Source: Azonexaceae bacterium
GTDB taxonomy: Bacteria; Pseudomonadota; Gammaproteobacteria; Burkholderiales; Rhodocyclaceae
Direction of reading: 5' to 3'
DNA: 12,595 bases
Assembly (NCBI GenBank): GCA_009469685.1
Contig: SSTA01000347.1
Coordinates: forward strand, 1-12,595
This document shows, one piece after another, positions 1-8,342 of this stretch. Position numbers and translations under genes: made by a program. Below the pieces are notes generated by a model. That model ran no database searches and was not told the origin of the DNA. It saw nothing but the letters and a program-made list of their open reading frames with translations. Every line of letters begins with the position of its first letter. Position 1 is the first letter of the stretch.

Positions 1-96
1 GCCAACGTCGTGATCCAGAGCTCGGTGTCGGCCGTTCGCATGCCGGTCCGCATTTCAGGAGAACTGCCGGATCTGGTCGCGTCCGCAGGACGTTGA
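1..96 (+). CDS. 3' end of an unidentified gene (partial)
   Basis: Frame 1 is open from the window edge to a TGA at 94-96, giving 31 codons with mostly G or C in third positions. The visible C-terminus reads ANVVIQSSVSAVRMPV and ends in ASAGR. I do not recognise the family. The stop codon lies inside the left arm of the hairpin at 93-125, as is common for a gene that ends at a terminator. The gene is convergent with tyrB. With so little sequence it could also be a chance open frame; frame 3 is open here too. Confidence 0.4.
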   Translation, partial: ANVVIQSSVSAVRMPVRISGELPDLVASAGR

Positions 97-125
97 ACGG
101 GGGGGCTGGAGCCCCGCCCGTTCAA
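93..125. terminator. GC-rich hairpin between convergent gene ends
   Basis: Bases 93-106 pair with 111-125 around a TGGA loop, leaving only G116 bulged, so the stem has about 14 base pairs. It lies between the stop of the upstream plus-strand frame (94-96) and the tyrB stop (163, minus strand), where a two-way terminator is expected. Neither side has a proper T-tract, so termination efficiency is uncertain. The stem could instead protect mRNA 3' ends. Confidence 0.6.
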
Positions 126-162
126 TTGCTACGTTCAGCAGCTCGTGGGCACTGCCAAGTGC

Positions 163-1371
163 TCAACCCTTGATGACCGTAGCGATGGCGCCGGCGACGT
201 AATCGATATTCTTGGTGTTCAGCGCGGCCAGACAGATACGGCCGGTGGATACGGCATAAATCCCGAACTCTTCCTTCATGCGCTCCACTTGGGCAGCGGT
301 CAATCCGGTGTACGAAAACATGCCCCGCTGCTTGACCACGAACGAAAAATCTTGGGGAACTCCCTGGGCCTTGATGGCTTCCACGAGGCCGGTGCGCATC
401 GCGCGAATACGGTCGCGCATTCCTGCCAGCTCGGTTTCCCACGTCTGCCGCAATTCTCCGGAGGCGAGGACCGCCGCCACCAGAGCACCGCCATGGGTGG
501 GCGGATTGGAATAGTTGGTGCGGATGACGCGCTTCAATTGGGACATCACGCGGGCAGCCTCATCCTTGCTCGCAGTCACGATGGAGAGGGCGCCGACCCG
601 CTCTCCGTACAGGGAGAAATTCTTGGAGAATGAACTGGAGGCGAAGAATTGCAGGCCCGAGGCCGAAAAGGCGCGAACCGCTACGGCGTCGGCATCGATG
701 CCCTCGGCGAAGCCCTGGTAAGCCATATCCAGGAACGGAACCAGTGCGCGTTCCTTGCACAGCCCGACCACTTCTGCCCATTGCGTATCGGACAGATCAG
801 CCCCGGTGGGATTGTGGCAGCAAGCGTGCAACACGATGATGGAACCGGCGGGAAGGCCCTTGAGGCAGGTCTTCATACCGTCGAAATCCACGCCGCGGGT
901 GGCTGCATCGTAGTAGGGGTAGTTCTCGACTACGAATCCGGCGGATTCGAATAGCGCGCGGTGGTTTTCCCAAGAGGGGTCGCTGATGTAGACCTTTGCT
1001 TCCGGATTCAGACGCTTCAGATAATCGGCGCCGATCTTGAGGGCGCCCGTGCCGCCGAGCGCTTGGGCGGTGACGATCTGGCCGTTGGCGACCAGCGCGG
1101 AATCCTTCCCGAACAGGAGGTTCTGCACGGCGTTGTTGTAGGCCGCGGGGCCTTCGATGGGCTGGTAACCGCGGGGCGGAGCGGCCTTGAGGCGGACTTC
1201 CTCGGCGGCCTTGACTGCAGCGAGCAGCGGAATCTTGCCATTGTCGTCAAAGTAGACGCCGACGCCGAGATTGACCTTGGTGCTGCGGGAATCGGCGTTG
1301 AAGGCTTCATTCAGGCCGAGAATGGGGTCGCGCGGGGCCATCTCCACCGCGGCAAAGATCGACGAGGTCAT
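163..1371 (-). CDS. tyrB: Aromatic-amino-acid / aspartate aminotransferase (TyrB/AspC class I)
   Basis: This PLP-dependent class I aminotransferase of 402 residues transfers amino groups between aromatic amino acids or aspartate and 2-oxoglutarate; it acts in the cytoplasm in Tyr/Phe and Asp metabolism. The start ATG at 1371 gives MTSSIFAAVEMAPRDPILGL, the usual N-terminus of the family, and has a GGAG 5 bases upstream; longer readings begin too far upstream and have no homology. The PLP lysine is K250 in SSSFSKNFS, followed by GERVGALS with the phosphate-binding Arg. The substrate-carboxylate Arg is R378 in TGRICLAALN. That C-terminal segment (GRxCxAxLNTxN) resembles E. coli TyrB more than AspC. 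Length matches the family (about 396-400). The gene is divergent from uvrB with 79 bases between starts. Exact substrate preference cannot be decided from sequence. Confidence 0.93.
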   Translation of the reverse strand: MTSSIFAAVEMAPRDPILGLNEAFNADSRSTKVNLGVGVYFDDNGKIPLLAAVKAAEEVRLKAAPPRGYQPIEGPAAYNNAVQNLLFGKDSALVANGQIVTAQALGGTGALKIGADYLKRLNPEAKVYISDPSWENHRALFESAGFVVENYPYYDAATRGVDFDGMKTCLKGLPAGSIIVLHACCHNPTGADLSDTQWAEVVGLCKERALVPFLDMAYQGFAEGIDADAVAVRAFSASGLQFFASSSFSKNFSLYGERVGALSIVTASKDEAARVMSQLKRVIRTNYSNPPTHGGALVAAVLASGELRQTWETELAGMRDRIRAMRTGLVEAIKAQGVPQDFSFVVKQRGMFSYTGLTAAQVERMKEEFGIYAVSTGRICLAALNTKNIDYVAGAIATVIKG

Positions 1372-1450
1372 AGGAACTCCATGGGATGATATGCTGTAAT
1401 TACCGATGGCCAGGGCAGTGCCGAAGGCCTTGAAACCGCGCGATTCTAGC
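1372..1450. promoter_or_regulatory. tyrB-uvrB divergent intergenic region
   Basis: This 79-base gap must hold or adjoin the promoters of both genes. I find no well-spaced pair of -35 and -10 boxes. A TAGAAT on the minus strand (1448-1443) would suit tyrB but has no -35 at 16-18 bases. No SOS box is present: the only CTGT (1394-1397) is not followed by ACAG at 8 bases. The tyrB side has a clear GGAG ribosome site; the uvrB side has none. Confidence 0.35.
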
Positions 1451-3523
1451 ATGAGCGAACTGACCCCCGACACGCCCGTCGTTACCTTTCCCAATAGCCC
1501 CTACCGGTTGCATCAGCCTTTTTTGCCGGCGGGGGATCAGCCGGAAGCCATTGCAAAACTCATTGAAGGGCTTGGCGATGGATTGTCCTTCCAGACCCTG
1601 CTCGGTGTGACCGGCTCCGGAAAGACCTACACCATGGCCAACGTTATCGCCCGTACCGGGCGTCCCGCTCTGGTACTGGCGCCGAACAAGACTCTGGCCG
1701 CGCAACTCTATTCGGAATTCCGGGAATTCTTTCCCGAGAATGCCGTGGAGTACTTCGTTTCCTATTACGACTATTACCAACCCGAGGCCTACGTGCCCTC
1801 GCGGGATCTTTACATCGAGAAGGACAGTTCGATTAACGATCACATCGAACAGATGCGACTGTCGGCTACCAAGAGCCTGCTGGAACGTGACGACGTGGTC
1901 ATCGTCGCGACGGTGTCCTGTATCTACGGTATTGGTGATCGGGACGAATATCACAACATGATTCTCACCATGCGGATGGGCGATCGACTCGACCAGCGAG
2001 CGATCGTCAAGCGGCTTACCGAGATGCAGTATGAGCGCAACGACGTGGATTTTCACCGGGGTAGCTTCCGGGTACGTGGCGACATCATCGACATCTTTCC
2101 GGCCGAGCACGCCGAGCACGCCATCCGCGTTTCGCTCTTCGACGACGAGATCGACGGCCTCCAGTTCTTCGATCCGCTCACCGGACACCTGCTGAACAAG
2201 GCCTTGCGCTTCACGGTTTTCCCCGCCTCCCACTACGTGACCCCGCGAGCGACGGTGTTGCGGGCTGTCGAGGCGATCAAGGTCGAGCTGCGCGAGCGCG
2301 TGGCGTTCTTCCATCAACAGCAGAAACTCGTTGAGGCCCAACGCATTGAGCAGCGGACCCGTTTCGATCTGGAACTCCTCGACCAGATAGGGTTCTGCAA
2401 GGGCATCGAGAACTACTCCCGACACCTCTCCGGGCGTCGCGCCGGGGATCCGCCACCAACGCTGATCGATTATCTGCCGGCAGACGCCCTGATGTTCATT
2501 GACGAATCCCATGTCACCGTCGGTCAGGTGGGGGGAATGTACAAGGGCGACCGGTCGCGCAAGGAAAATCTGGTGGATTACGGGTTCCGCCTGCCGTCGG
2601 CCCTCGATAATCGGCCGTTACGCTTCGAGGAATTTGAGGCGCACCTGCGCCAAACCATCTTTGTCTCGGCAACACCTGCGGATTACGAAAACGCCCACGC
2701 CGGTCAGGTCGTCGAGCAGGTGGTGCGGCCAACCGGACTTGTCGATCCCGATTTGATGGTGCGTCCGGCCTCCACCCAGGTGGACGACATTCTGGCGGAA
2801 ATTCGTGAGCGCGCCCAAGTTGGCGAACGCGTACTCGTCACCACCCTGACCAAACGCATGGCCGAGGACCTGACGGATTTTCTCGGCGATAACGGCGTCC
2901 GAGTGCGCTATCTGCACTCGGACATCGACACGGTAGAGCGAGTGGAAATCATCCGCGACCTGCGCCTGGGAGAATTCGATGTCCTCGTCGGCATCAATCT
3001 ATTGCGCGAAGGTCTGGATATCCCAGAAGTGTCTCTGGTCGCCATCCTGGATGCCGACAAGGAGGGATTCTTGCGTTCGGAGCGCTCGCTGATCCAGACG
3101 GTAGGCCGGGCTGCTCGTCATATCCATGGCACAGCAATCCTTTACGCTGATAGGATTACGGAATCGATGCGCAAAGCGATTGCTGAAACCAATCGCCGGC
3201 GAAGCAAGCAGTTGGCTTTCAACGCGGCGAACGGCATCGTGCCGCGGGGTGTCTCGAAGCGGATCAAGGACATCATCGACGGCGTCTATGACGCGGAAGC
3301 TGCGCGTAGCGAGCAGAAGGTTGCCGAGCAGCAAGCTGTCTACGCATCAATGAACGAGAAGACCCTGGCCAAGGAGATCAGCCGCCTGGAAAGACAAATG
3401 CTTGAACACGCCAAAAATCTCGAATTCGAGGCTGCAGCAGCGGCCCGCGACGAACTGTTCCGGATCAAAGAGCGCGCCTTTGGGGCTGCACCCCACGATC
3501 GGGGCGGTCCTGGAGGACCATGA
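1451..3523 (+). CDS. uvrB: Excinuclease ABC subunit B (UvrB)
   Basis: UvrB is the damage-verifying helicase-like subunit of nucleotide excision repair; it is loaded by UvrA and recruits UvrC. The product has 690 residues (E. coli 673). Walker A is GVTGSGKT at 52-59, the DNA-gripping beta-hairpin region is [16 protein letters not shown] at about 101-116, and the Walker B-like DESH is at 351-354. Helicase motif [10 protein letters not shown] is at 549-556, and a C-terminal UVR domain for UvrC contact spans about 641-677. The chosen ATG gives [20 protein letters not shown], typical of the family. An in-frame ATG at 1406 would add 15 residues, so the exact start is not certain; neither start has a Shine-Dalgarno sequence. 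The stop overlaps the phosphatase start (ATGA, 3520-3523). No SOS operator is visible. Confidence 0.97.
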   Translation: MSELTPDTPVVTFPNSPYRLHQPFLPAGDQPEAIAKLIEGLGDGLSFQTLLGVTGSGKTYTMANVIARTGRPALVLAPNKTLAAQLYSEFREFFPENAVEYFVSYYDYYQPEAYVPSRDLYIEKDSSINDHIEQMRLSATKSLLERDDVVIVATVSCIYGIGDRDEYHNMILTMRMGDRLDQRAIVKRLTEMQYERNDVDFHRGSFRVRGDIIDIFPAEHAEHAIRVSLFDDEIDGLQFFDPLTGHLLNKALRFTVFPASHYVTPRATVLRAVEAIKVELRERVAFFHQQQKLVEAQRIEQRTRFDLELLDQIGFCKGIENYSRHLSGRRAGDPPPTLIDYLPADALMFIDESHVTVGQVGGMYKGDRSRKENLVDYGFRLPSALDNRPLRFEEFEAHLRQTIFVSATPADYENAHAGQVVEQVVRPTGLVDPDLMVRPASTQVDDILAEIRERAQVGERVLVTTLTKRMAEDLTDFLGDNGVRVRYLHSDIDTVERVEIIRDLRLGEFDVLVGINLLREGLDIPEVSLVAILDADKEGFLRSERSLIQTVGRAARHIHGTAILYADRITESMRKAIAETNRRRSKQLAFNAANGIVPRGVSKRIKDIIDGVYDAEAARSEQKVAEQQAVYASMNEKTLAKEISRLERQMLEHAKNLEFEAAAAARDELFRIKERAFGAAPHDRGGPGGP

Positions 3524-4005
3524 AGCCGTTTCGCATCCTGATGGTTTGCATGGGAAATATCTGCCGCTCGCCAACGGCAGAGGGGGTTGCGCGTAAATTG
3601 ATTTCAAACAATGGGTTGGGTGACGTTGTTGAAGTCGATTCTGCGGGAACTCACGGCTATCACGTGGGTGAATCACCCGATCAGAGAACTCAGCGCGCGG
3701 CGGCGGTGCGTGGCTACGATCTCTCGCAACAGCGAGCGCGCAAGGTGGCGCCTCAGGATCTCGATTACTTTGACTTGATTCTGGCGATGGATCGGGCCAA
3801 CTTGGACAATCTGAGGCGTATGGCCTCCCCTGAACAGCGGGAGCGCATTCGCCTGTTCATGGACTATTCGCAAGGATTCGATGACGACGAGGTGCCAGAT
3901 CCCTATTACGGACTAGGTCATGGATTCGACCTTGTCCTCGACATGGTCGAGGATGCTGCGCAGGGCCTGGTCAAGGAATTGAAGAAGCGCTACGGCCGAA
4001 CCTGA
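3520..4005 (+). CDS. Low-molecular-weight protein tyrosine phosphatase
   Basis: This 161-residue cytoplasmic phosphatase belongs to the arsenate reductase-like LMW-PTP fold. The P-loop C-X5-R-S is complete at C10-R16-S17 ([14 protein letters not shown]). The general acid is D127 in VPDPYYG. The tyrosine pair after the Asp-Pro is typical of the PTP rather than the arsenate reductase branch. The gene starts within the uvrB stop (ATGA) with GGAGG 3 bases upstream, so translation is probably coupled to uvrB. Physiological substrates cannot be read from sequence. In other bacteria such enzymes act on tyrosine kinases of polysaccharide export, but no such genes are nearby. Its own structural stop is followed by a stem-loop. 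Confidence 0.93.
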   Translation: MKPFRILMVCMGNICRSPTAEGVARKLISNNGLGDVVEVDSAGTHGYHVGESPDQRTQRAAAVRGYDLSQQRARKVAPQDLDYFDLILAMDRANLDNLRRMASPEQRERIRLFMDYSQGFDDDEVPDPYYGLGHGFDLVLDMVEDAAQGLVKELKKRYGRT

Positions 4006-4009
4006 CTGC

Positions 4010-4030
4010 CGGCAAATCATGACTTTGCCG
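4010..4030 (+). terminator. Stem-loop just after the uvrB-phosphatase unit
   Basis: CGGCAAA (4010-4016) pairs with TTTGCCG (4024-4030) around a 7-base loop, 4 bases after the phosphatase stop. No T-tract follows, so it may stabilise the mRNA end rather than terminate. Confidence 0.35.
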
Positions 4031-4092
4031 CCACATCCCGGTTGGGGACATCGCTAGCTTCGTCTGGGGCGATTTCAGCAGATAAACGAGCG

Positions 4093-4114
4093 ACGGGGAG
4101 CCGAAGCTCCCCGT
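4093..4114. terminator. Perfect 9-bp hairpin between convergent phosphatase and rne genes
   Basis: Bases 4093-4101 pair perfectly with 4106-4114. Read on the minus strand, the loop is C(TTCG)G, the exceptionally stable UUCG tetraloop, 18 bases after the rne stop. It sits where both transcription units need to end. There is no immediate T-tract on either strand (a TTTATC occurs 7-12 bases beyond the stem on the minus side), so it may terminate weakly or mainly protect the rne mRNA 3' end. Confidence 0.6.
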
Positions 4115-4132
4115 TCCGCTAGGATGCAGGCC

Positions 4133-6925
4133 TTATTTTCGAGTCTCGACCATTTCCATGGGGCCCGCCTCAGAAGTCTCATCTGCAGCCCGCTGTCGAC
4201 GGGGCCGCCCCAGCTTTACCGCGGAGGATTCAGGGGCCCACGTGCCCGACGATACTGTCTGGACCAATTCCAGACCGCTTCCATCCAGGATGCGGTCGAG
4301 TTGAATCGGTTCGGCAGGTTCGAGGAGCGTCGGCGCAGCAGCCATTGGCACTGCGGGAGGCAAGGGCAGGTCCGGAGTGGACGGGGTCTCCTTGGACGGG
4401 GAATCCTCGCCTGCCAGGGGGACTGCATCCGCCGGGAACGAATCTGCCGCTTTTGGTTCAGGCGCAGTCTCCAAGGGCGAAGCCGACGTCGCGATGCTCA
4501 CCGGAGAATCGGTTTCGCTCGTTGAGACTGCAAAGGCAGGCACGGGGGCGACCGAATCTTTCGCTTCCGAGCTGACTACGGCCTCGGCGGTCGACGCGGG
4601 CTGAGGGCTGGAAGCCTCCTGGGCGAGCGCTTCCGGCGCGACGGCAACGGAGGTGACGGACTCTTCGAGCGGTACGACAACGGGCGACGCTGATTGGGTC
4701 AGCTCGCCTTGAGTCTCTGCCGCGGCATCGACCGGGACACTTCCCTCCGCTTCGTTCGCTCCGCGAGTACGGCCACGGCCTCCGCGGCGTCCTCGGCGAC
4801 GACCGCCGGCTTCGTCGCTGGTCGCCATTTCTTGGGCGGCAGCGGAAGCGGCAAGCGCCCCCGGATTCAGCTCATCGCGTGCATCGAGGGAGGGTACGGC
4901 GTTTTCGGTAGGCCCAGCGGCCGGACGTTCGCGTTTATCCTTGCGTTCATTGCGCGGGCGCCGCTCCTGGCGCTCCGCGACAGGAGCGGCGGATTCTTCC
5001 CGCGGAGCGCGCTCGGGTCGCTCAGGTCGTCCGTCGCGTGCGTTTCGCTCAGTGCGCTCTTCGTCTCGGCGATTGCTCCCGCGGCCATTGCGGCGGTTGT
5101 CGTTGCGTCCTTCATTGCGGTCACGTCGACCCTCGCGCGATTTGCGCGGAGGTTCCGCCGACGGAGCGGCGGGAGCGGCCGGTACGACCGGTGCGGGAGT
5201 CGAACGGAACCAGGAGAACAGCCGCGACAGAAGTCCGGGCTCGGATTTGCCTTCGGGAGCCGGCGCACTCGTGGCGGCCGGCTCCGGAGTCTTCTCGGGT
5301 ACCAGGGGGGCAGGCTGTTCTGGCGTAATCCCCTTGATGGCAGCTTCCTGGCGAGGTTTGCCGGCTTCTCTTTCGGCGGAACCGGGACGCGAGCCTTCTT
5401 CCGCGGGGAGGTCGACCATCCTGTAAGACGGTTCCTTGAGATCTTCCAGATTCAGGTCGTCGTGGCGTAGACGGACGACGCTATGGGCCGGGGTCTCCAG
5501 GTGCACGTTGGGAATGAGCAGAATGGTGACCTTGTGGCGCAGTTCGATGGCTTGAATGTCGGGCCGCTTCTCGTTGAGGAGGAAGGTGGCGACATCGACC
5601 GGAACCTGAACATGCACCGCTGCCGTGTTGTCCTTCATGGCTTCCTCCTCGAGGATGCGCAGGATGTGCAGCGCAGCGGACTCGGTGGAGCGGATGTGTC
5701 CGGTTCCGGTACAGCGCGGACAGGGGATGTAACTGGTCTCCGCCAGGGCCGGACGGAGCCGCTGACGGGAGAGCTCCATGAGGCCGAAGCGGCTGATCTT
5801 GCCCATCTGGACCCGGGCGCGGTCGAACCGAAGCGCGTCGCGCAGGCGATTTTCGACCTCGCGCTGATTGCGCTGGTTCTCCATGTCGATGAAGTCGATG
5901 ACGATCAAGCCACCCAAATCGCGCAGGCGAAGCTGGCGAGCAAGTTCGTCGGCCGCTTCAAGATTCGTCTTGAGGGCCGTTTCCTCGATGTCCGACCCCT
6001 TCGTGGCACGGCCGGAATTGACATCCACGGCGACCAGGGCTTCGGTATGATCGATGACGATGGCGCCGCCGGAGGGCAAATTCACCTGGCGGGCAAAGGC
6101 GGTTTCGATCTGATGTTCGATCTGGAAGCGGGAGAACAGCGGGACATCGTCCCGGTAACGCTTCACCCGACTGACGTTGCCCGGCATAACGGTACCCATG
6201 AAGGCCCGTGCCTGCTCGAAGACTTCGTCAGTGTCGATGAGGATTTCGCCGATGTCCGGCTGGAAATAATCGCGAATGGCCCGGATGACCAGGCTGCCCT
6301 CAAGGTAGATGAGGAAGGCGCCTGATTGTTGTTGGGCAGCGCCTTCGATGGCCGTCCACAACTGAAGCAGGTAATTGAGGTCCCATTGCAATTCCTCGCT
6401 CTGACGGCCGATTGCGGCGGTGCGGGCGATGAGGCTCATTCCCTGAGGGACCTGCAACTGATCCATGACTTCCCGCAGTTCCGCGCGCTCATCGCCGTCT
6501 ACGCGACGGGAGACCCCCCCGCCTCGCGGATTGTTCGGCATCAGGACGAGATAGCGGCCTGCAAGGGAAACGTAAGTCGTCAGGGCAGCGCCCTTGTTTC
6601 CCCGCTCGTCCTTGTCAACCTGAACGATGAGTTCCTGGCCCTCTTTCAGGGCCTCGCTGATCTTGGCTTTCCCCGCTTCCACGCCCGGCTGGAAATAGAT
6701 CCGGGAAATTTCCTTGAAGGGAAGGAAGCCGTGTCTTTCGGCGCCATAGTCGACGAAACAGGCTTCGAGAGAAGGCTCAATGCGGGTGATGACCCCTTTG
6801 TAAATGTTGCTTTTGCGTTGTTCCTTGGCGGCGGATTCAATGTCGAGATCGATTAGTTTTTGACCGTCGACAATGGCGACACGGAGTTCTTCCGCCTGTG
6901 TCGCGTTAAAGAGCATGCGTTTCAT
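4133..6925 (-). CDS. rne: Ribonuclease E
   Basis: RNase E is the membrane-associated endoribonuclease that starts most mRNA decay and processes rRNA and tRNA. The start [10 protein letters not shown] matches the E. coli N-terminus; a GGAG lies 10 bases upstream. The product has 930 residues (E. coli 1061). An S1 domain follows at about 37-119 ([19 protein letters not shown]). The catalytic Mg-binding acids are D301 (VAVDVNSGR) and D344 (VIDFID), and the Zn-link cysteines are C402 and C405 (CPRC), each offset by 2 from E. coli. The C-terminal half is low-complexity. LLSRLFSWF at 565-573 sits where E. coli has its membrane-targeting amphipathic helix, a strongly Arg-rich RNA-binding segment spans about 595-668, an [11 protein letters not shown] patch lies near 706-722, and an Ala/Pro/Ser/Glu/Val-rich acidic tail follows. 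It is divergent from rluC, as in E. coli. An unusually long leader suggests autoregulation. Confidence 0.97.
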   Translation of the reverse strand: MKRMLFNATQAEELRVAIVDGQKLIDLDIESAAKEQRKSNIYKGVITRIEPSLEACFVDYGAERHGFLPFKEISRIYFQPGVEAGKAKISEALKEGQELIVQVDKDERGNKGAALTTYVSLAGRYLVLMPNNPRGGGVSRRVDGDERAELREVMDQLQVPQGMSLIARTAAIGRQSEELQWDLNYLLQLWTAIEGAAQQQSGAFLIYLEGSLVIRAIRDYFQPDIGEILIDTDEVFEQARAFMGTVMPGNVSRVKRYRDDVPLFSRFQIEHQIETAFARQVNLPSGGAIVIDHTEALVAVDVNSGRATKGSDIEETALKTNLEAADELARQLRLRDLGGLIVIDFIDMENQRNQREVENRLRDALRFDRARVQMGKISRFGLMELSRQRLRPALAETSYIPCPRCTGTGHIRSTESAALHILRILEEEAMKDNTAAVHVQVPVDVATFLLNEKRPDIQAIELRHKVTILLIPNVHLETPAHSVVRLRHDDLNLEDLKEPSYRMVDLPAEEGSRPGSAEREAGKPRQEAAIKGITPEQPAPLVPEKTPEPAATSAPAPEGKSEPGLLSRLFSWFRSTPAPVVPAAPAAPSAEPPRKSREGRRDRNEGRNDNRRNGRGSNRRDEERTERNARDGRPERPERAPREESAAPVAERQERRPRNERKDKRERPAAGPTENAVPSLDARDELNPGALAASAAAQEMATSDEAGGRRRGRRGGRGRTRGANEAEGSVPVDAAAETQGELTQSASPVVVPLEESVTSVAVAPEALAQEASSPQPASTAEAVVSSEAKDSVAPVPAFAVSTSETDSPVSIATSASPLETAPEPKAADSFPADAVPLAGEDSPSKETPSTPDLPLPPAVPMAAAPTLLEPAEPIQLDRILDGSGLELVQTVSSGTWAPESSAVKLGRPRRQRAADETSEAGPMEMVETRK

Positions 6926-6932
6926 CAGCTTT

Positions 6933-6971
6933 GGGCTCCAGCGCACGAAAGCACGTGATAGCCGAGCGCCC
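6933..6971 (-). promoter_or_regulatory. Possible hairpin over the rne ribosome-binding site
   Basis: On the minus strand GGGC (6971-6968) can pair with GCCC (6936-6933), GC (6967-6966) with GC (6942-6941), and CACG (6956-6953) with CGTG (6947-6944). The GGAG ribosome site (6939-6936) would lie in the stem and its internal loop. The stem is interrupted and not strong, so this is a hypothesis for translational control. Confidence 0.3.
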
Positions 6972-7063
6972 TGGCAGGCAGCGACACGTTCAGTAATCGG
7001 GTTGCGTCATGAGTGTATTCAGTGGCAACGAGGATAGCTACGGGTTTTCGCTGGTGTGATTTT

Positions 7064-7090
7064 GCCGCGTTCTATTTATGACAAGGCGGC
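7064..7090 (-). promoter_or_regulatory. rne leader stem-loop with A/U-rich loop
   Basis: GCCGC and GCGGC (7064-7068 and 7086-7090) form a 5-bp stem around a 17-base loop that contains UCAUAAAUAG in the rne mRNA sense. A/U-rich single-stranded stretches of this kind are preferred RNase E cleavage sites, so this could be where the enzyme senses and cuts its own message. It is analogous in idea, not shown to be homologous, to the hp2 element of the E. coli leader. Confidence 0.35.
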
Positions 7091-7241
7091 TCTCTGAATC
7101 CTGCTGCGGGCGGCTCGGGCGTGCTTAGTGTGCGCCAATCCATTAACATCGCTACTTTTGGTGAGCGAACTTAACCAGTCGATCCGAGTTGGCCTGGCCT
7201 GTACAGGTCGCACAGGTGAAGGGGAGGGTCCCTGCCGGGAA

Positions 7242-7262
7242 GCCTCGGGCAACGCCCAAGGC
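7242..7262 (-). promoter_or_regulatory. rne leader hairpin with G-U pair
   Basis: Nine pairs close a 3-base loop (7251-7253). The pair 7246/7258 is G-U on the minus strand but C/A on the plus strand, so the fold is complete only in the rne transcript sense. A second 4-bp hairpin (TCCC/GGGA, 7229-7240) lies next to it. Confidence 0.4.
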
Positions 7263-7314
7263 GGACGGTCTGACGGTGCACTTCTTCTTGCAGGCCGAGA
7301 CACGAATCTTCATC

Positions 7315-7344
7315 AGTATATTGCAAAATGCCAAGCGCTGTTAA
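7315..7344 (-). promoter_or_regulatory. Predicted sigma70-type promoter for rne
   Basis: On the minus strand TTAACA (7344-7339) and TATACT (7320-7315) are separated by 18 bases; each box differs from consensus at one position. This is the best promoter I find in the rne-rluC gap. The -35 box lies inside the first codons of rluC, so rne transcription would start close to, and pointing away from, the rluC start codon. Confidence 0.6.
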
Positions 7345-8335
7345 CAAATCCGTCGCCCACCTTGTCATCGATGAAGACAGTCAGGGCCAGCGTCTTGATA
7401 ATTTCCTGATGACTCGCTGCAAGGGGGTTCCCAAGAGCCACGTGTACCGCATTTTGCGCAGCGGAGAAGTGCGGGTGAATAGTTGCCGGGCCGAGGCGGC
7501 CTATCGGCTGACGTCGGGCGATGTTGTCCGCGTCCCGCCGATGCGCCTTGCCGAACGCACCCAATCCGATGTCGAGGAGGCGGCAAAGGCAAGGGTCGAG
7601 CTGCCCGTCATCTACGAGGATGAGGCCTTGGTAGCGCTCGACAAACCGGTCGGGGTGGCGGTTCACGGCGGTAGCGGGGTCAGCTTCGGCGTCATCGAGA
7701 TACTCCGTCGCCAGCGCCCCGAGGCCCGCTTTCTCGAGCTCGCCCATCGGCTCGATCGCGAGACCTCGGGGATTCTCCTGGTAGGCAAGAAGCGGCTGGC
7801 CCTGACCGCACTCCACGACATGTTTCGGGAGCATGGGGATAGCACCGATAAGCGCTACTTGGTTCTGGTCCGCGGGCGATGGATGAATGCGCTGCAGCAT
7901 GCCAGGTTTCCGCTCTACAAGCATCTTTCCGACGAGGGGGAACGCAGGGTCCGGGTCGATGCCCAGGGCAAGCCGGCCCATACCGTATTTCGTCTCTTGG
8001 CCCGCTGGAAGGACTGTAGTTTGCTAGAGGCTCAACTCAAGACTGGGCGGACGCATCAGATCAGGGTCCATCTTGCCCAGCTGGGCTTTCCCATTCTGGG
8101 CGACGAGAAATACGGCGATTTTGCGCTCAACAAATCGCTGCCCAAGGATGGACTCAAACGGATGGCCTTGCATGCGTGGCGGCTTTCGCTACGGCATCCG
8201 CTCACCGGCGCTCCCTTATCCCTGAGAGCGCCTTTCCCTGCGGAGCTGGGGGTTTTTGCCCTGGCCCGTGCGGATCGGTCACCGGCGGAATTTGCGGTTC
8301 CCGATCTTGAACAAATTCTTGCCGGGGAGCTCTGA
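7328..8335 (+). CDS. rluC: 23S rRNA pseudouridine synthase RluC
   Basis: The product is a 335-residue RluA-family pseudouridine synthase. An N-terminal S4 RNA-binding domain spans about 20-72 (QRLDNFLM, then SHVYRILRSGEVRVN). The catalytic motif HRLDRETSG places the nucleophilic Asp at D143. The late motif GRTHQIRVH is complete. E. coli RluC (319 residues) makes pseudouridines at 23S positions 955, 2504 and 2580. Assignment to RluC rather than RluD or RluA rests on similarity plus its divergent position beside rne, as in E. coli. No Shine-Dalgarno precedes the ATG (TTGCAAAATG) and I cannot identify its promoter with confidence; the predicted rne promoter overlaps its 5' end. It leads a four-gene plus-strand run. 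Confidence 0.93.
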   Translation: MPSAVNKSVAHLVIDEDSQGQRLDNFLMTRCKGVPKSHVYRILRSGEVRVNSCRAEAAYRLTSGDVVRVPPMRLAERTQSDVEEAAKARVELPVIYEDEALVALDKPVGVAVHGGSGVSFGVIEILRRQRPEARFLELAHRLDRETSGILLVGKKRLALTALHDMFREHGDSTDKRYLVLVRGRWMNALQHARFPLYKHLSDEGERRVRVDAQGKPAHTVFRLLARWKDCSLLEAQLKTGRTHQIRVHLAQLGFPILGDEKYGDFALNKSLPKDGLKRMALHAWRLSLRHPLTGAPLSLRAPFPAELGVFALARADRSPAEFAVPDLEQILAGEL

Positions 8336-8342
8336 ACCTCCC

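Larger units (their letters stand above)
6926..7308 (-). promoter_or_regulatory. Predicted long rne 5' leader (gene-free region)
   Basis: The 402 bases between rne and rluC contain no convincing gene. If transcription starts about 7 bases beyond the predicted -10 box (near 7308), rne would have a leader of about 383 bases. E. coli rne is known to carry a leader of about 360 bases through which RNase E controls its own mRNA. Several local hairpins can be drawn (7242-7262, 7229-7240, 7064-7090, 6933-6971). The one at 7242-7262 pairs better as minus-strand RNA (a G-U pair) than as plus-strand RNA (an A-C mismatch), which favours the rne leader. A perfect palindrome CCTGTACAGG lies at 7198-7207. 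Function is inferred from position and structure. Confidence 0.55.

Noticed and set aside
1384..1450. SOS (LexA) operator upstream of uvrB
   Set aside because: The only CTGT (1394-1397) lacks ACAG at the required spacing.
1443..1471. TAGAAT as a tyrB -10 box
   Set aside because: The positions 16-18 bases upstream (GTCGGG region) do not resemble a -35 box.
1372..1494. Longer tyrB product starting at 1494
   Set aside because: The extra 41 residues overlap the uvrB start and lack homology; ATG 1371 has a ribosome site and the expected N-terminus.
1400..2512. Minus-strand open frame of 370 codons opposite uvrB
   Set aside because: Antisense to the conserved UvrB helicase core; no domain or ribosome site.
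4694..5470. Long plus-strand open frame of 258 codons opposite rne
   Set aside because: It mirrors the Arg/Ala/Pro-rich rne tail; its Ser/Arg/Gly-rich translation is a composition artefact with no recognisable domain.
5483..6325. Plus-strand open frame of 280 codons opposite the rne catalytic region
   Set aside because: Antisense to the most conserved part of RNase E; high GC leaves few stops. No family resemblance.
7198..7207. CCTGTACAGG palindrome as a LexA-like or other operator
   Set aside because: The half-sites are too close for a LexA box, and it lies inside the predicted rne leader rather than at a promoter; a 10-base palindrome alone is weak evidence.
7317..7322. TATATT as an rluC -10 box
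   Set aside because: No -35 box at 16-18 bases and it would start transcription at the start codon; the opposite-strand TATACT is much better supported.
7076..7409. Short open frames in the rne-rluC gap (7076-7303 minus, 7128-7409 plus)
   Set aside because: No ribosome sites and no resemblance to known proteins; the plus frame runs into rluC. The region is better explained as the rne leader.
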